64,000 nucleotides of DNA from Woeseia sp. (lineage in GTDB: Bacteria > Pseudomonadota > Gammaproteobacteria > Steroidobacterales > Woeseiaceae): NCBI GenBank assembly GCA_021773015.1, contig JAJFKW010000001.1:1719305-1783304 (forward strand). Reading direction: 5' to 3'. Shown piece by piece: positions 9,264 to 18,026 of the stretch. Position numbers and translations under genes: made by a program. Numbering within the stretch: the first letter of the stretch is position 1; each line of letters starts with the position of its first letter. The notes beneath the pieces are model-generated. The model did not search any database. It was not told the origin of the DNA and saw only the letters and a program-made list of their open reading frames with translations.

Positions 9264-10151
9264 TCAATCAGCGGGTCTAGTTAACCAAGCGACTAATAAT
9301 CTGGTTTGCGCATCATCAAGTCGCGTTTGAAATGCCGGCATGATGCCTTTGCGCCCTTGTGCAATCGTCAGCCGAACATCGTCGGGCGTCGATCCGTACA
9401 ACCAGTCGTCATCGACGAGACTCGGTGCGCCGAGCGCCTGATTGCCACTGCCATCAACACTGTGGCATGCAACGCAAAACTGCTGATACTTCGCATGACC
9501 GGGTGATGCCTCAGCTCCGCCCGAACCCAACGTCAAGACGTAGTCAACGACATCATCTATGCCCTCGTCGCCCAGTACGGCTTGCCAGCCGACCATCACC
9601 GGACGGCGACCCTGTCGGATGGTCGACTCTATCTGCTCCGGTGTACCGCCCCACTGCCATATATCATCGGTGAGGTTGGGAAACAGTTTTGCTTGACCTG
9701 CCGCATCGTAGCCGTGGCAAACCGCACAATTACGATCGTAAATTCGTCCGGCCGAGGACATAAAACGCGCATCGCTTTGCAGAGTTTCCAGTCTGGCATC
9801 CGCAATGGTGTTGCGCAGCCCAGCGAATTCCTCCTCATACAAAACCTGGCTTTGTGCGACCCTGCCACCTTGCGACCATTTCAACATCCCCTGAAACGAT
9901 CCGAGCGCTGGGTACAACATAAAATAGATGACCGAGAAGATCATGGCACTGAGAATAAGCCAGAACCACCACATCGGTGCCGGATTGGAGCCTTCGCGGA
10001 GATTTTCGTCCCATACCGGTTCCTCGTGGTTTGCCGGCTCTTCCGACTTTGAAAAATAGGCGCTGAAGATTAGCCAAGCGAGTCCCGCCAAACTAACCAG
10101 CGTCAATACCGTGATCCAACCGCCCCAGAAATCGGATGGCATATCAGTCAT
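9264..10151 (-). CDS. ccoP: cbb3-type cytochrome c oxidase subunit III (diheme)
   Basis: 295 residues. Start ATG at 10151 overlaps the end of ccoQ by eight bases. Two membrane segments (about 11-32 and 61-81) precede two cytochrome c domains with CAVCH (Cys142, Cys145, His146) and CVACH (Cys226, Cys229, His230). The likely Met axial ligands lie in RRPVMVGW and KGIMPAFQ. It passes electrons from soluble cytochrome c or the bc1 complex to CcoO and CcoN. Length and domain order match standard CcoP. It is the last gene of the operon here; the accessory genes ccoGHIS are not adjacent. Confidence 0.95.
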   Translation of the reverse strand: MTDMPSDFWGGWITVLTLVSLAGLAWLIFSAYFSKSEEPANHEEPVWDENLREGSNPAPMWWFWLILSAMIFSVIYFMLYPALGSFQGMLKWSQGGRVAQSQVLYEEEFAGLRNTIADARLETLQSDARFMSSAGRIYDRNCAVCHGYDAAGQAKLFPNLTDDIWQWGGTPEQIESTIRQGRRPVMVGWQAVLGDEGIDDVVDYVLTLGSGGAEASPGHAKYQQFCVACHSVDGSGNQALGAPSLVDDDWLYGSTPDDVRLTIAQGRKGIMPAFQTRLDDAQTRLLVAWLTRPAD

Positions 10152-10287
10152 CGAATTTCTCATCTTGTAACGGAATCTTTGCGGCAACGTTAATCCGCTT
10201 GTCACTGCCCATTAACGAAACCCAGATGACGAGCAACACCATGAACAGCATAACCACCATGTCGCCAATAAAAAGAAACCACATCAT
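10144..10287 (-). CDS. ccoQ: cbb3 oxidase small subunit CcoQ
   Basis: A 47-residue protein with one long hydrophobic helix (about residues 3-25, rich in Met, Val and Leu), then WVSLMGSDKRIN and a short polar tail ending in two Asp. This matches the usual CcoQ/FixQ layout. GAGAAGG lies just upstream of two consecutive ATG codons; the first is taken as start, and the second gives better spacing to the ribosome site. It sits exactly between ccoO and ccoP and its stop codon lies inside the ccoP start region, indicating translational coupling. CcoQ stabilises the CcoP interaction with the core complex. Confidence 0.88.
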   Translation of the reverse strand: MMWFLFIGDMVVMLFMVLLVIWVSLMGSDKRINVAAKIPLQDEKFDD

Positions 10288-10318
10288 CTGCCTTCTCCGC
10301 TCTTCGGTATCGCGCTAA

Positions 10319-10966
10319 TCAATGGCCTGCCCCATGCGCGTCCAACGCGCTTGCGTCGTGGCCTGTACCCAGCATTTGCAAATATGCAATTAGCGCATCG
10401 ATTTCTTTTACGCCCTGAACTGCGACTGGCGCCGCTTCGATCGTTTCATCGTCATAGGGATGCCCAAGACGCTGCAGTGCACGCAATCGCGCCTGGATAT
10501 CTTCGGCAGCATTGGCATCACGATCCACCAGCCAAGGGTATGACGGCATAATTGAATTCGGCACGACATCACGCGGGTTTATTAAGTGAACACGGTGCCA
10601 AATATCCGAGTACTTGCCGCCAATTCGATGCAGATCGGGTCCAGTACGCTTCGAACCCCATAAAAATGGTCGATCGTAAACGAACTCACCTGCTTGCGAG
10701 TAAGGGCCATAGCGCTCAATTTCCGCCAGCAATGGTCTGATTTGCTGCGAGTGACACACACTGCAGCCCTCGCGAACGTAGATATCGCGGCCTAGCAATT
10801 CAACGGGAGAATAGTCCCGCGTATTGGGCGTCGGTGTGCTCAGTGATTCCTGGAACAAACTTGGAACGATTTGCACAAGGCCACCAATGGCAGACACGAA
10901 TAAGATTCCGAAAATCAGCAGCGCAGAATTTTCTTCGAGCTTCTTGTGCAGCTGCAGACCGTTCAT
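10319..10966 (-). CDS. ccoO: cbb3-type cytochrome c oxidase subunit II (monoheme)
   Basis: 215 residues. One N-terminal membrane anchor (about 15-36) is followed by a periplasmic cytochrome c domain with CSVCH (Cys68, Cys71, His72). The segment RTGPDLHRIGGKYSD and the later PNSIMPSYPWL, with its probable Met axial ligand, are standard for CcoO/FixO. ATG overlaps the ccoN stop by four bases (ATGA). It relays electrons from CcoP to the binuclear centre in CcoN. Confidence 0.95.
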   Translation of the reverse strand: MNGLQLHKKLEENSALLIFGILFVSAIGGLVQIVPSLFQESLSTPTPNTRDYSPVELLGRDIYVREGCSVCHSQQIRPLLAEIERYGPYSQAGEFVYDRPFLWGSKRTGPDLHRIGGKYSDIWHRVHLINPRDVVPNSIMPSYPWLVDRDANAAEDIQARLRALQRLGHPYDDETIEAAPVAVQGVKEIDALIAYLQMLGTGHDASALDAHGAGH

Positions 10967-12411
10967 GAATCCACCCTATATGCGGTAACTTCGGGTGGCC
11001 GAACCTTCACCGTGGGTCGACCCTTGATGGTCATAGCCAGGTTGTAAGTCATCATCACCGCACCCGCAAGGAAGATAAGTCCTGCAACTAAGCGCAACAA
11101 ATAGTAGGGCACCATGCTCGCCATGATGTCTTTAAAGCTAAAGCTCAATTCGCCAATTTGGTCCAAGCTAAGCCACAGCAAACCCTGCGATACGCCGGCC
11201 CCCCACATCGCCAATACGTAGAGCATCGTGCCTGCCAACGCCATCCAGAAATGCGCGTTCGCCATACGAACGCTGTATAGCTTTCCGCCAACGAGCCTTG
11301 GCACCAAAAAGTAAAATGTGCCGAACGTAATCATGGCATTCCAGCCGAGCGCGCCGGAATGTACGTGGCCAATTGTCCAATCCGTGAAGTGACTGACCAC
11401 ATTGACGCTTTTGATGGCCATCATTGGACCTTCGAAAGTCGCCAGACCATAGAATGCGAGCGATAGCACGATAAATTTGAGCGCGGGGTCGGTACGTAGT
11501 TTTTCCCACGCACTACTGACCGTCATAATGCCGTTGACCATCGTCGCCCAAGACGGTGCAAGCAAAATCAAGCTCATCCCCATACCCAAGTTTTGCACCC
11601 AATCGGGAATGGAATTGTAGTGAAGATGATGTGGGCCGGCCCAAATGTAGCTATAGGTAAACGCCCAAAACGCGACAATCGATAAACGGTAGCTCCAGAT
11701 GGGTCTATCGGCATGTTTCGGCAAAAAGTAGTACATCATGCCGAGAAATCCGCCGGTCAACAGGAAGCCAACGGCGTTGTGCCCATACCACCATTGTACG
11801 ATCGCATCTTGCGCACCAGGAAAAGCAGAGTACGACTTGAACCACGTCGCTGGCATCGCGAGGCTATTGACGATGTGTAACATAGCGATAACGATGATCA
11901 ACCCGCCATAAAACCAATTTGATACGTATATCGGTTTTATTTTTCGCCGTGCAATCGTAGTGAAAAAAACCAGCCCAAAGTAAACCCAAAGCAACGCTAT
12001 TACGATGTCGAACGGCCATTCGAGTTCGGCGTATTCCTTGCCACCATTCATTCCGGCCAGCAGCGATAGGCCGCCCGCCAATACACCGAATTGCCATGCA
12101 ACGCCGGTAAACCACGCCAACTTGGGCAGCGCCAGCGGCACGTGGCAGGTTCGTTGCACACTGTAAAACGCCGTTGCCATTAACGCAGATACGCCGAATC
12201 CAAAAATGATGCCGTTGGTATGCAGCGCGCGCAGACGACCGAAAGACAACCACGGATGATCAAAGCCAAGTCCTGGCCAAATCAATTCCGCGGCAACGTA
12301 TACGCCGGCAGTCATCGCCAGGACAGCCCAGACCAAAGAACACATCACCAGAAATCGGACGACGTCATCGTGATAGTATTCGACTACGGCGTCATTGGCA
12401 TTGCCTGTCAT
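10963..12411 (-). CDS. ccoN: cbb3-type cytochrome c oxidase subunit I (catalytic)
   Basis: 482 residues from ATG at 12411; longer reading frames upstream belong to the preceding gene. About 12 membrane helices carry the heme b, heme b3 and CuB ligands: HTNGIIFGFG early, WWYGHNAVGF and GPHHLHYN for CuB, and IGHVHSGALGWN for the hemes. It reduces O2 to water with high affinity and pumps protons. Only one base separates the upstream Yip1 gene's TAA from this ATG, so the two are almost certainly cotranscribed and probably coupled in translation. Confidence 0.96.
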   Translation of the reverse strand: MTGNANDAVVEYYHDDVVRFLVMCSLVWAVLAMTAGVYVAAELIWPGLGFDHPWLSFGRLRALHTNGIIFGFGVSALMATAFYSVQRTCHVPLALPKLAWFTGVAWQFGVLAGGLSLLAGMNGGKEYAELEWPFDIVIALLWVYFGLVFFTTIARRKIKPIYVSNWFYGGLIIVIAMLHIVNSLAMPATWFKSYSAFPGAQDAIVQWWYGHNAVGFLLTGGFLGMMYYFLPKHADRPIWSYRLSIVAFWAFTYSYIWAGPHHLHYNSIPDWVQNLGMGMSLILLAPSWATMVNGIMTVSSAWEKLRTDPALKFIVLSLAFYGLATFEGPMMAIKSVNVVSHFTDWTIGHVHSGALGWNAMITFGTFYFLVPRLVGGKLYSVRMANAHFWMALAGTMLYVLAMWGAGVSQGLLWLSLDQIGELSFSFKDIMASMVPYYLLRLVAGLIFLAGAVMMTYNLAMTIKGRPTVKVRPPEVTAYRVDS

Positions 12412-12412
12412 C

Positions 12413-13027
12413 TTAGACACCAATGGAAGGGCCAATACCGCTTCCCCACAAGCCGACGGACAGCCCAAGCAAACTGACCGCAGCAACTAATAACCAGCCA
12501 ATCAACGATGACGCCATTAACATGCCGCGTTCCGGGCCGATCTTAAGCACAATCGGCAATCCTCGATATAGCAAGTACATGCTCCAGATCAACGTTGGAA
12601 TCAACACCAACACATTGACGAAAACGTGCGGATACAGGTGCACAATGCTGCCGACCGCAAGCGGTGCTGCCACGATGGTCACCACCGCGAAGTGAATTCC
12701 AAGCGAATGCCGGGCGCCATAGGTTGCTGCCATCCACTGCGCAATCATCGCCGTACTGATAAAGCCAAATAGCAAAGCGATGAAATAGGCGATACTGATC
12801 GCTATCAATTCTTCGTTGGACATAAATAGAGGTTCTGCGGCGCCCAGATGCCAGCCAAAATTTGCCGCGCCGATGTAAGCGAAAACAGGCGGTATCAAGG
12901 CCAGCCAAAAGATGAACCTGAAAAAAACCGAATAAGGTGATGGCCGCGTCTCAGATAGCTCTACAAATACAACAGACGGCTTGGTCAATAACCGAAAGAA
13001 CAACCAAGATTGAATCGTCGTTCGCAA
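12413..13027 (-). CDS. Yip1/DUF1282-type membrane protein, first gene of the cco operon
   Basis: 204 residues with about five membrane helices. The organisation (short soluble N-terminus, PSVVFVELSETRPSP, then tightly packed helices) fits the Yip1 family, including E. coli YohC. No enzyme motif is visible. The stop is one base before the ccoN start, so it is expressed with the oxidase. A role in oxidase assembly or membrane biogenesis is a guess from context. Confidence 0.7.
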   Translation of the reverse strand: MRTTIQSWLFFRLLTKPSVVFVELSETRPSPYSVFFRFIFWLALIPPVFAYIGAANFGWHLGAAEPLFMSNEELIAISIAYFIALLFGFISTAMIAQWMAATYGARHSLGIHFAVVTIVAAPLAVGSIVHLYPHVFVNVLVLIPTLIWSMYLLYRGLPIVLKIGPERGMLMASSLIGWLLVAAVSLLGLSVGLWGSGIGPSIGV

Positions 13028-13238
13028 AGTCGGGCCTTTGGAATGATATGTGGGCTCGGCAACCGACGGGCAGTCGCCAATTAACGATCCGGGATTCTAG
13101 TGTACCCTAGCACTATCGATAATAAGTAAATACCCGTATTGCGGGTCATCTGCAAACAAAAACGGCGATCAATTCTGCATTGCAAAATTTAAGAGAAAGC
13201 GGTGACAACACTGCGCTTTTTCGGTCAGGGGAAAACTA

Positions 13239-16200
13239 ATGAAAGTTCCATTTCGGTTTATTGGCTATTCATTCTTGATTACATTAATCGGCGCAGTCAA
13301 TGCCGCACCCGATGCGAGCTTGTATGAGGGTTTGCGGGCCCGCGAAATTGGCCCGGCCGCCGTTAGCGGACGGATCGCTGCAATCGACGTCGTTGCGGTC
13401 AACCCCAATCGCATCATCATCGGCGCTGCGACCGGCGGTGTGTGGATATCGAACAACGGCGGTCTCAATTGGGAGCCTGTTTTCGAGGACCAGCCAGTTG
13501 CATCCATTGGCGCGCTAGCCATAAACCAAGACAATCCGGACATTATTTGGGTTGGCACCGGGGAGAGCAACGTACGCAACTCCACGTCAGTCGGCGCGGG
13601 TATTTACAAGTCCATCGATGGCGGCAAAACCTGGTCGCTCAGCGGCCTCGCCAACAGCGAACGCATCGACCGGATCGCGTTGCATCCGCACGACCCGGAT
13701 ACTGCCTACGTCGCAGCACTTGGCACGCTGTGGGGTCCCAATGCGGAACGCGGAGTCTATAAAACGGTCGATGGCGGAGAAACTTGGCAGCGAATCTTGT
13801 ACGTCGACGAAACCACAGGGGCGACCGACATAAAAATGGACCCTGCCAATCCAAATAAGCTGTACGCCGCAATGTGGCAGTTTCGCCGTTGGCCGTATCA
13901 ATTTAAGTCTGGCGGACCCGGCTCCGGAATCTACATTTCCAAGGACGCCGGCAAAACCTGGCAGCAGCGCGCAGAAGAAGACGGACTCCCGGCGGGTGAA
14001 TTGGGACGCACTGTTTTCGGAATTTCCCCTGCAGAACCGAAGCGTATCTATGCATTAATCGAAGCAGAAAAGAGTGCGTTGTTGGTGTCAGCTGACGGCG
14101 GTGACAAATGGGAGAAGGTTAACGAAGAGTACAATGTTTCCGACCGTCCGTTTTACTACAGCGAAATAACGGTCGACCCCAACGATGCGAATCACGTGTT
14201 CAACATCGCTACGTTCATCCGAGAATCGATAGACGGCGGCAAAACCTTTACGCAAAATCCACTCATCGCCTGCTGCGAATCTAGCAATACCGTACACATC
14301 GACAGTCATGCCTTCTGGATCAATCCTGCCGACTCGGACCATATGATCGTCGGCAACGACGGTGGCATTGCAATCACCAGAGATCGCGGCGTCACCTGGC
14401 GGTATGTGCGAAATCTACCGTTGTCGCAGTTTTATCACATCGCAGTCGACAACGATCACCCGTATCACGTCTATGGCGGTCTGCAGGATAACGGTTCGTG
14501 GCGCGGCCCCGCCGAGGTCTGGGAAAATGCGGGAATTCGTAACCTTCATTGGCAGGAAGTTGGCTTTGGCGATGGCTTCGACACGCTACCAATGCCCGAC
14601 GATTCAAGCAGCGGCTATGTCATGTCGCAAGGTGGTTATCTATCACGTTGGAATTTGACAACAGGCGAACAACGATTGATCAAGCCGGACCCGCCGAGTA
14701 GCGATATCGAACTGCGCTTCAATTGGAATTCTGGAATCGCGATTGACCCATTTGATGCCAATACTGTTTACTACGGCAGTCAGTTCTTGCACAAATCTTC
14801 CGATCGGGGCGCGAGTTGGACAACGATTAGCGGCGATCTCACGTCGAACAATCCAGAAGTGCAACTTTACAAAGAGAGCGGCGGACTGACCTATGACGTC
14901 ACAGCGGCGGAAAATTACACGACAATATTTGCGGTAGCACCGAGTAAGCTGGAACAAGGGCTGATATGGGTCGGAACCGACGACGGAAGGGTGCATATAA
15001 CGCGCAATGGCGGCGAAGACTGGCAAAGGGTTAACGAACGCGTTCGCGGCCTCCCCGACGGGGCATGGGCCGCGATGATCACACCCTCACCACACGATGC
15101 AGGCACTGCTTTTATGGCCTTCGACGATCATCGTCGCGGCAACATGAATACCTATTTATTTAAGGTCGAAAACTACGGCCAACGTTGGACGTCGCTCAGC
15201 ACCGCCGAGATTAGCGGCTACGCACTGTCGGTGCTGCAGGATGTTAAAGATCCCGACTTATTGTTCGCCGGTACGGAGTTTGGATTGTACGTTTCGTCGG
15301 ATGGCGGCAAGGGCTGGTTCAAGTTCACTGCCGGCGTGCCAACAGTTTCTGTGATGGATATGGCCATTCAGGAACGTGAGTCCGACCTTGTTTTGGGCAC
15401 ACACGGGCGATCGATATTCGTCATCGATGATTTCAGCGCACTTCGAAATCTCAATGATGAGGATTTTTCGGCTCGCTTTAAGATGCTTTCAGCGACCGAC
15501 GGGCAACACTACGTCGCCGCGCAAACACCTTCAACACGCTTTACCGGTAGCGGCGAGTATCGCGCAAGTAACGAACCCTACGGCGTAATGTTGACCTTTA
15601 TGGCAAACGGCAAGGACCTTAAGCATCCAGATCCGGACCGCGACCGCGAACGGGCGATTGAGCAACGCAAGAACAGCAAGACTGCCGATTTGACAGACGA
15701 CGACTCGGAGATCGTCATCAAAATCGAAGTACGCGACTCGTTGGGTGCGGTTGTGCGTAATTTCGAAGCAACGCCCACGCAGGGGATCAACCGTATCACT
15801 TGGGGAATGACACACGACGGCGTGCGCGCGTTTCCTAGCGATGAGCCGCCGGAATCGGATGTGCTACCGGAAGGCGTCGAAGTACCGCCGGGAAAGTACA
15901 AAGTCACGATGACTTTGGTTGGCGCCACGGAAGAGGTTGAGCCGATAACTAGCGACGTAATGACGATCAAAGACCCACGTTCGTCATTCTCGCAAGCTGA
16001 TATTGAACTTCAATACAAGACGATGTTGGACCTTCAGGGTTTGCAGGAGCGCGCAGTTCAGCTTGTGGAAAAAATTGTCCGCGCGCGCGCCGATATAGAC
16101 ACGATTAAAAAATTGATCGAACAACGTGGCGATGGCGGCGTAAACAATCTAACGTCGTTAACCGAGGATGCAGATAAGGTCATTGAACAGCTCAACGAGC

Positions 16201-16460
16201 TCGAAAGTTTGATACGCGTACCGGATCAGACCAAAGGATTTGTATATAGCGACGATAAGATGATCGCACACATTGAGATGGCGCAATATTACGTCGGAAG
16301 TTCGCGCGATGCACCGTCAGCGGCGGCGAACAGTTACGTCGATACGGCGACACGGGAAACAGCGAGCGTCTCGTCAATCGTCAGCGCATATTTCGAGAAC
16401 GAATTCACGGCATTTCGGGACTCGGTACGCGCAGCCGGAATTGGCTTACTGAATCAATAG
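13239..16460 (+). CDS. Large secreted Asp-box (BNR/sortilin-type) beta-propeller protein
   Basis: 1073 residues. An N-terminal signal peptide ends near AVNAAPDA. At least nine Asp-box repeats (S/T-x-D-x-G-x-x-W/F) are visible, for example SIDGGKTW, TVDGGETW, SKDAGKTW, SADGGDKW, TRDRGVTW, SSDRGASW and SSDGGKGW. They imply one or two beta-propellers as in sialidases, photosystem assembly factor Ycf48 and VPS10/sortilin. The last ~150 residues are charged and helical. AGGGGA upstream supports the ATG. Relatives are often labelled glycosyl hydrolase, but I see no sialidase arginine triad that I could defend, so the enzymatic role is open; binding of a protein or glycan is equally possible. Confidence 0.85.
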   Translation: MKVPFRFIGYSFLITLIGAVNAAPDASLYEGLRAREIGPAAVSGRIAAIDVVAVNPNRIIIGAATGGVWISNNGGLNWEPVFEDQPVASIGALAINQDNPDIIWVGTGESNVRNSTSVGAGIYKSIDGGKTWSLSGLANSERIDRIALHPHDPDTAYVAALGTLWGPNAERGVYKTVDGGETWQRILYVDETTGATDIKMDPANPNKLYAAMWQFRRWPYQFKSGGPGSGIYISKDAGKTWQQRAEEDGLPAGELGRTVFGISPAEPKRIYALIEAEKSALLVSADGGDKWEKVNEEYNVSDRPFYYSEITVDPNDANHVFNIATFIRESIDGGKTFTQNPLIACCESSNTVHIDSHAFWINPADSDHMIVGNDGGIAITRDRGVTWRYVRNLPLSQFYHIAVDNDHPYHVYGGLQDNGSWRGPAEVWENAGIRNLHWQEVGFGDGFDTLPMPDDSSSGYVMSQGGYLSRWNLTTGEQRLIKPDPPSSDIELRFNWNSGIAIDPFDANTVYYGSQFLHKSSDRGASWTTISGDLTSNNPEVQLYKESGGLTYDVTAAENYTTIFAVAPSKLEQGLIWVGTDDGRVHITRNGGEDWQRVNERVRGLPDGAWAAMITPSPHDAGTAFMAFDDHRRGNMNTYLFKVENYGQRWTSLSTAEISGYALSVLQDVKDPDLLFAGTEFGLYVSSDGGKGWFKFTAGVPTVSVMDMAIQERESDLVLGTHGRSIFVIDDFSALRNLNDEDFSARFKMLSATDGQHYVAAQTPSTRFTGSGEYRASNEPYGVMLTFMANGKDLKHPDPDRDRERAIEQRKNSKTADLTDDDSEIVIKIEVRDSLGAVVRNFEATPTQGINRITWGMTHDGVRAFPSDEPPESDVLPEGVEVPPGKYKVTMTLVGATEEVEPITSDVMTIKDPRSSFSQADIELQYKTMLDLQGLQERAVQLVEKIVRARADIDTIKKLIEQRGDGGVNNLTSLTEDADKVIEQLNELESLIRVPDQTKGFVYSDDKMIAHIEMAQYYVGSSRDAPSAAANSYVDTATRETASVSSIVSAYFENEFTAFRDSVRAAGIGLLNQ

Positions 16461-16637
16461 CTGTGATAGACCAAACTTGGCCGTACAATTGTTGCCAGAC
16501 AATGTCTGAGTCATGTGGCCGGTTTACCTCCACACCGGGTCGCTCAAATGCTACGATTCGAAGCACTGAAATGACTGCAGATGACCCATTGCATACAGCC
16601 AGTGATCGGTTGTGGTGCGCGCTCTGGACTCGCAATA

Positions 16638-17117
16638 ATGGAAGACGATACAGATTCAGCTGCCGTTCGGATTTTTCCACCAGTGATCCCGGTGTTAACC
16701 ATCGCACTTGGCATTGGGCTGAACCGCATCTTGCCGTTCGAATCACTGTTCGAGATTCCGACACCGTTCCGCTACTGGCTTGGCGGTATTATGATCGCTT
16801 GCGCGATGCTCGGCCTAGGCGGCTGGTCGGTGCTCATTATGCGCCGAGACGGCCAAAGCGAGAACCCGTGGAAACCGACGTTTAATATCATCGATCGTGG
16901 TCCGTTTCGACTAACTCGCAACCCCATGTACCTTCAAATGGTGTTTGTCTGCCTCGGCGTAGGAGTTGCACTAATGAACTGGTGGCTACTGCTGTTGACA
17001 CCGCTCTGCGGATGGTTGCTGCAGCGATTGGCGATAATCCCGGAAGAGAATTATTTGGAGCGGAAATTCGGAGATTCGTATCTCAGTTATACGAAGCGTG
17101 TACGTCGATGGCTGTAG
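16638..17117 (+). CDS. Isoprenylcysteine carboxyl methyltransferase-like membrane protein
   Basis: 159 residues from ATG at 16638; an upstream extension to 16581 has no hydrophobic or conserved features. Three to four membrane segments, then the C-terminal SAM-binding pattern: GPFRLTRNPMYLQM, a hydrophobic pair, and PEENYLERKFGDSYLSYTKR. This is the ICMT/PEMT-type methyltransferase signature. Bacterial members methylate small lipophilic or unknown substrates. It follows the Asp-box gene by 177 bases and precedes a hairpin. Substrate unknown. Confidence 0.8.
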   Translation: MEDDTDSAAVRIFPPVIPVLTIALGIGLNRILPFESLFEIPTPFRYWLGGIMIACAMLGLGGWSVLIMRRDGQSENPWKPTFNIIDRGPFRLTRNPMYLQMVFVCLGVGVALMNWWLLLLTPLCGWLLQRLAIIPEENYLERKFGDSYLSYTKRVRRWL

Positions 17118-17137
17118 GCATATCGCTGCGACTAACA

Positions 17138-17157
17138 AACGGCCGGGTCTGGCCGTT
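17138..17157 (+). terminator. Short GC-rich hairpin after the methyltransferase gene
   Basis: AACGGCC and GGCCGTT form a perfect 7-bp stem with a 6-base loop, 20 bases after the stop codon. There is no clear T-tract, so termination is only a possibility. Confidence 0.4.
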
Positions 17158-17294
17158 GAGTCAACTCCAGTCTGTCGCCAAAATTTTGCTAAACTTCTGA
17201 TGTTGACCCATAGCGGCTAACGGTAACTGCCATGTTTGAATTATTCGCATATAGTGCACTATTACAAATGGCACGCCAACGCATTGCAGCCGAT

Positions 17295-17975
17295 CTATTC
17301 GATGGTGATTTCAATCTCACCAACGCCGTCTATACCGCCCGTCATTTTATCGCCACTAACTAAAGACCCGACTCCGGCTGGCGTCCCGGTAAACACAAGA
17401 TCACCCGGCGCCAACGCACAATAGGTTGATATCTCTGCTAGCGCCTCAGGCACACTCCAAATCATGTCGGCAAGGTCACCGTCCTGCATCACCCGTTCGT
17501 TGACCGCAAGCCAGATTCGGCCAGCAGCAGGATGGCCGATTGACTCTACCGTGACGATCTCACTGGTCGGCGCGCTTTGATCGAAGTTTTTTGCTGTATC
17601 CCACGGTCGACCCGCTTCTTTGGATGCCTTTTGCAGGTCGCGTCGAGTTAGGTCGATGCCAACCGCGTAGCCGAAAATAATATCGGAAGCAGAAGCAACT
17701 GAAATATTCGCAGCATGCGCCCCTACCGCAACAACCAGTTCGATTTCGTGATGCAGATCTTCTGTGCGCGGCGGATAGTTGACGATACTGCCGTTGGCGA
17801 CCACCGTATCGGCCGCCTTGGAAAAATAGAACGGCGCATCGCGCGTCTCATCGCCACCCATTTCCCGAGTGTGCGCAGCATAATTCCTACCAATACAAAA
17901 TATTCTGCGGACCGGGAACGAATCAGCGGAGCCGGAAACAGCTACTGTCGAGTCTTGAATGCTAATCGGTCCCAT
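17295..17975 (-). CDS. Fumarylacetoacetate hydrolase-family enzyme
   Basis: 226 residues from ATG at 17975, the usual size of the FAHD1/fumarylpyruvate hydrolase group. The upstream 42 residues in the same frame are not family-like and overlap the divergent gene's promoter area. Motifs: FCIGRNYAAHTREMG near the N-terminus, HHEIELVVAVG with metal-binding Glu residues, GYAVGIDLTRRDLQ, and LVFTGTPAGVG near the C-terminus. Enzymes of this group hydrolyse or decarboxylate acylpyruvates or oxaloacetate using Mg2+. The gene stands alone, divergent from an MFS transporter that starts 51 bases away, so a shared promoter region is likely. Confidence 0.88.
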   Translation of the reverse strand: MGPISIQDSTVAVSGSADSFPVRRIFCIGRNYAAHTREMGGDETRDAPFYFSKAADTVVANGSIVNYPPRTEDLHHEIELVVAVGAHAANISVASASDIIFGYAVGIDLTRRDLQKASKEAGRPWDTAKNFDQSAPTSEIVTVESIGHPAAGRIWLAVNERVMQDGDLADMIWSVPEALAEISTYCALAPGDLVFTGTPAGVGSLVSGDKMTGGIDGVGEIEITIE

Positions 17976-18026
17976 AAATGCAGAATAGCCGCTATTATGT
18001 GCAGCCGCCAGACGAGCAGTTTGTAA

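Noticed and set aside
9100-9330. 76-codon forward frame
   Set aside because: Overlaps the end of ccoP on the opposite strand, has no ribosome site and no protein-like pattern.
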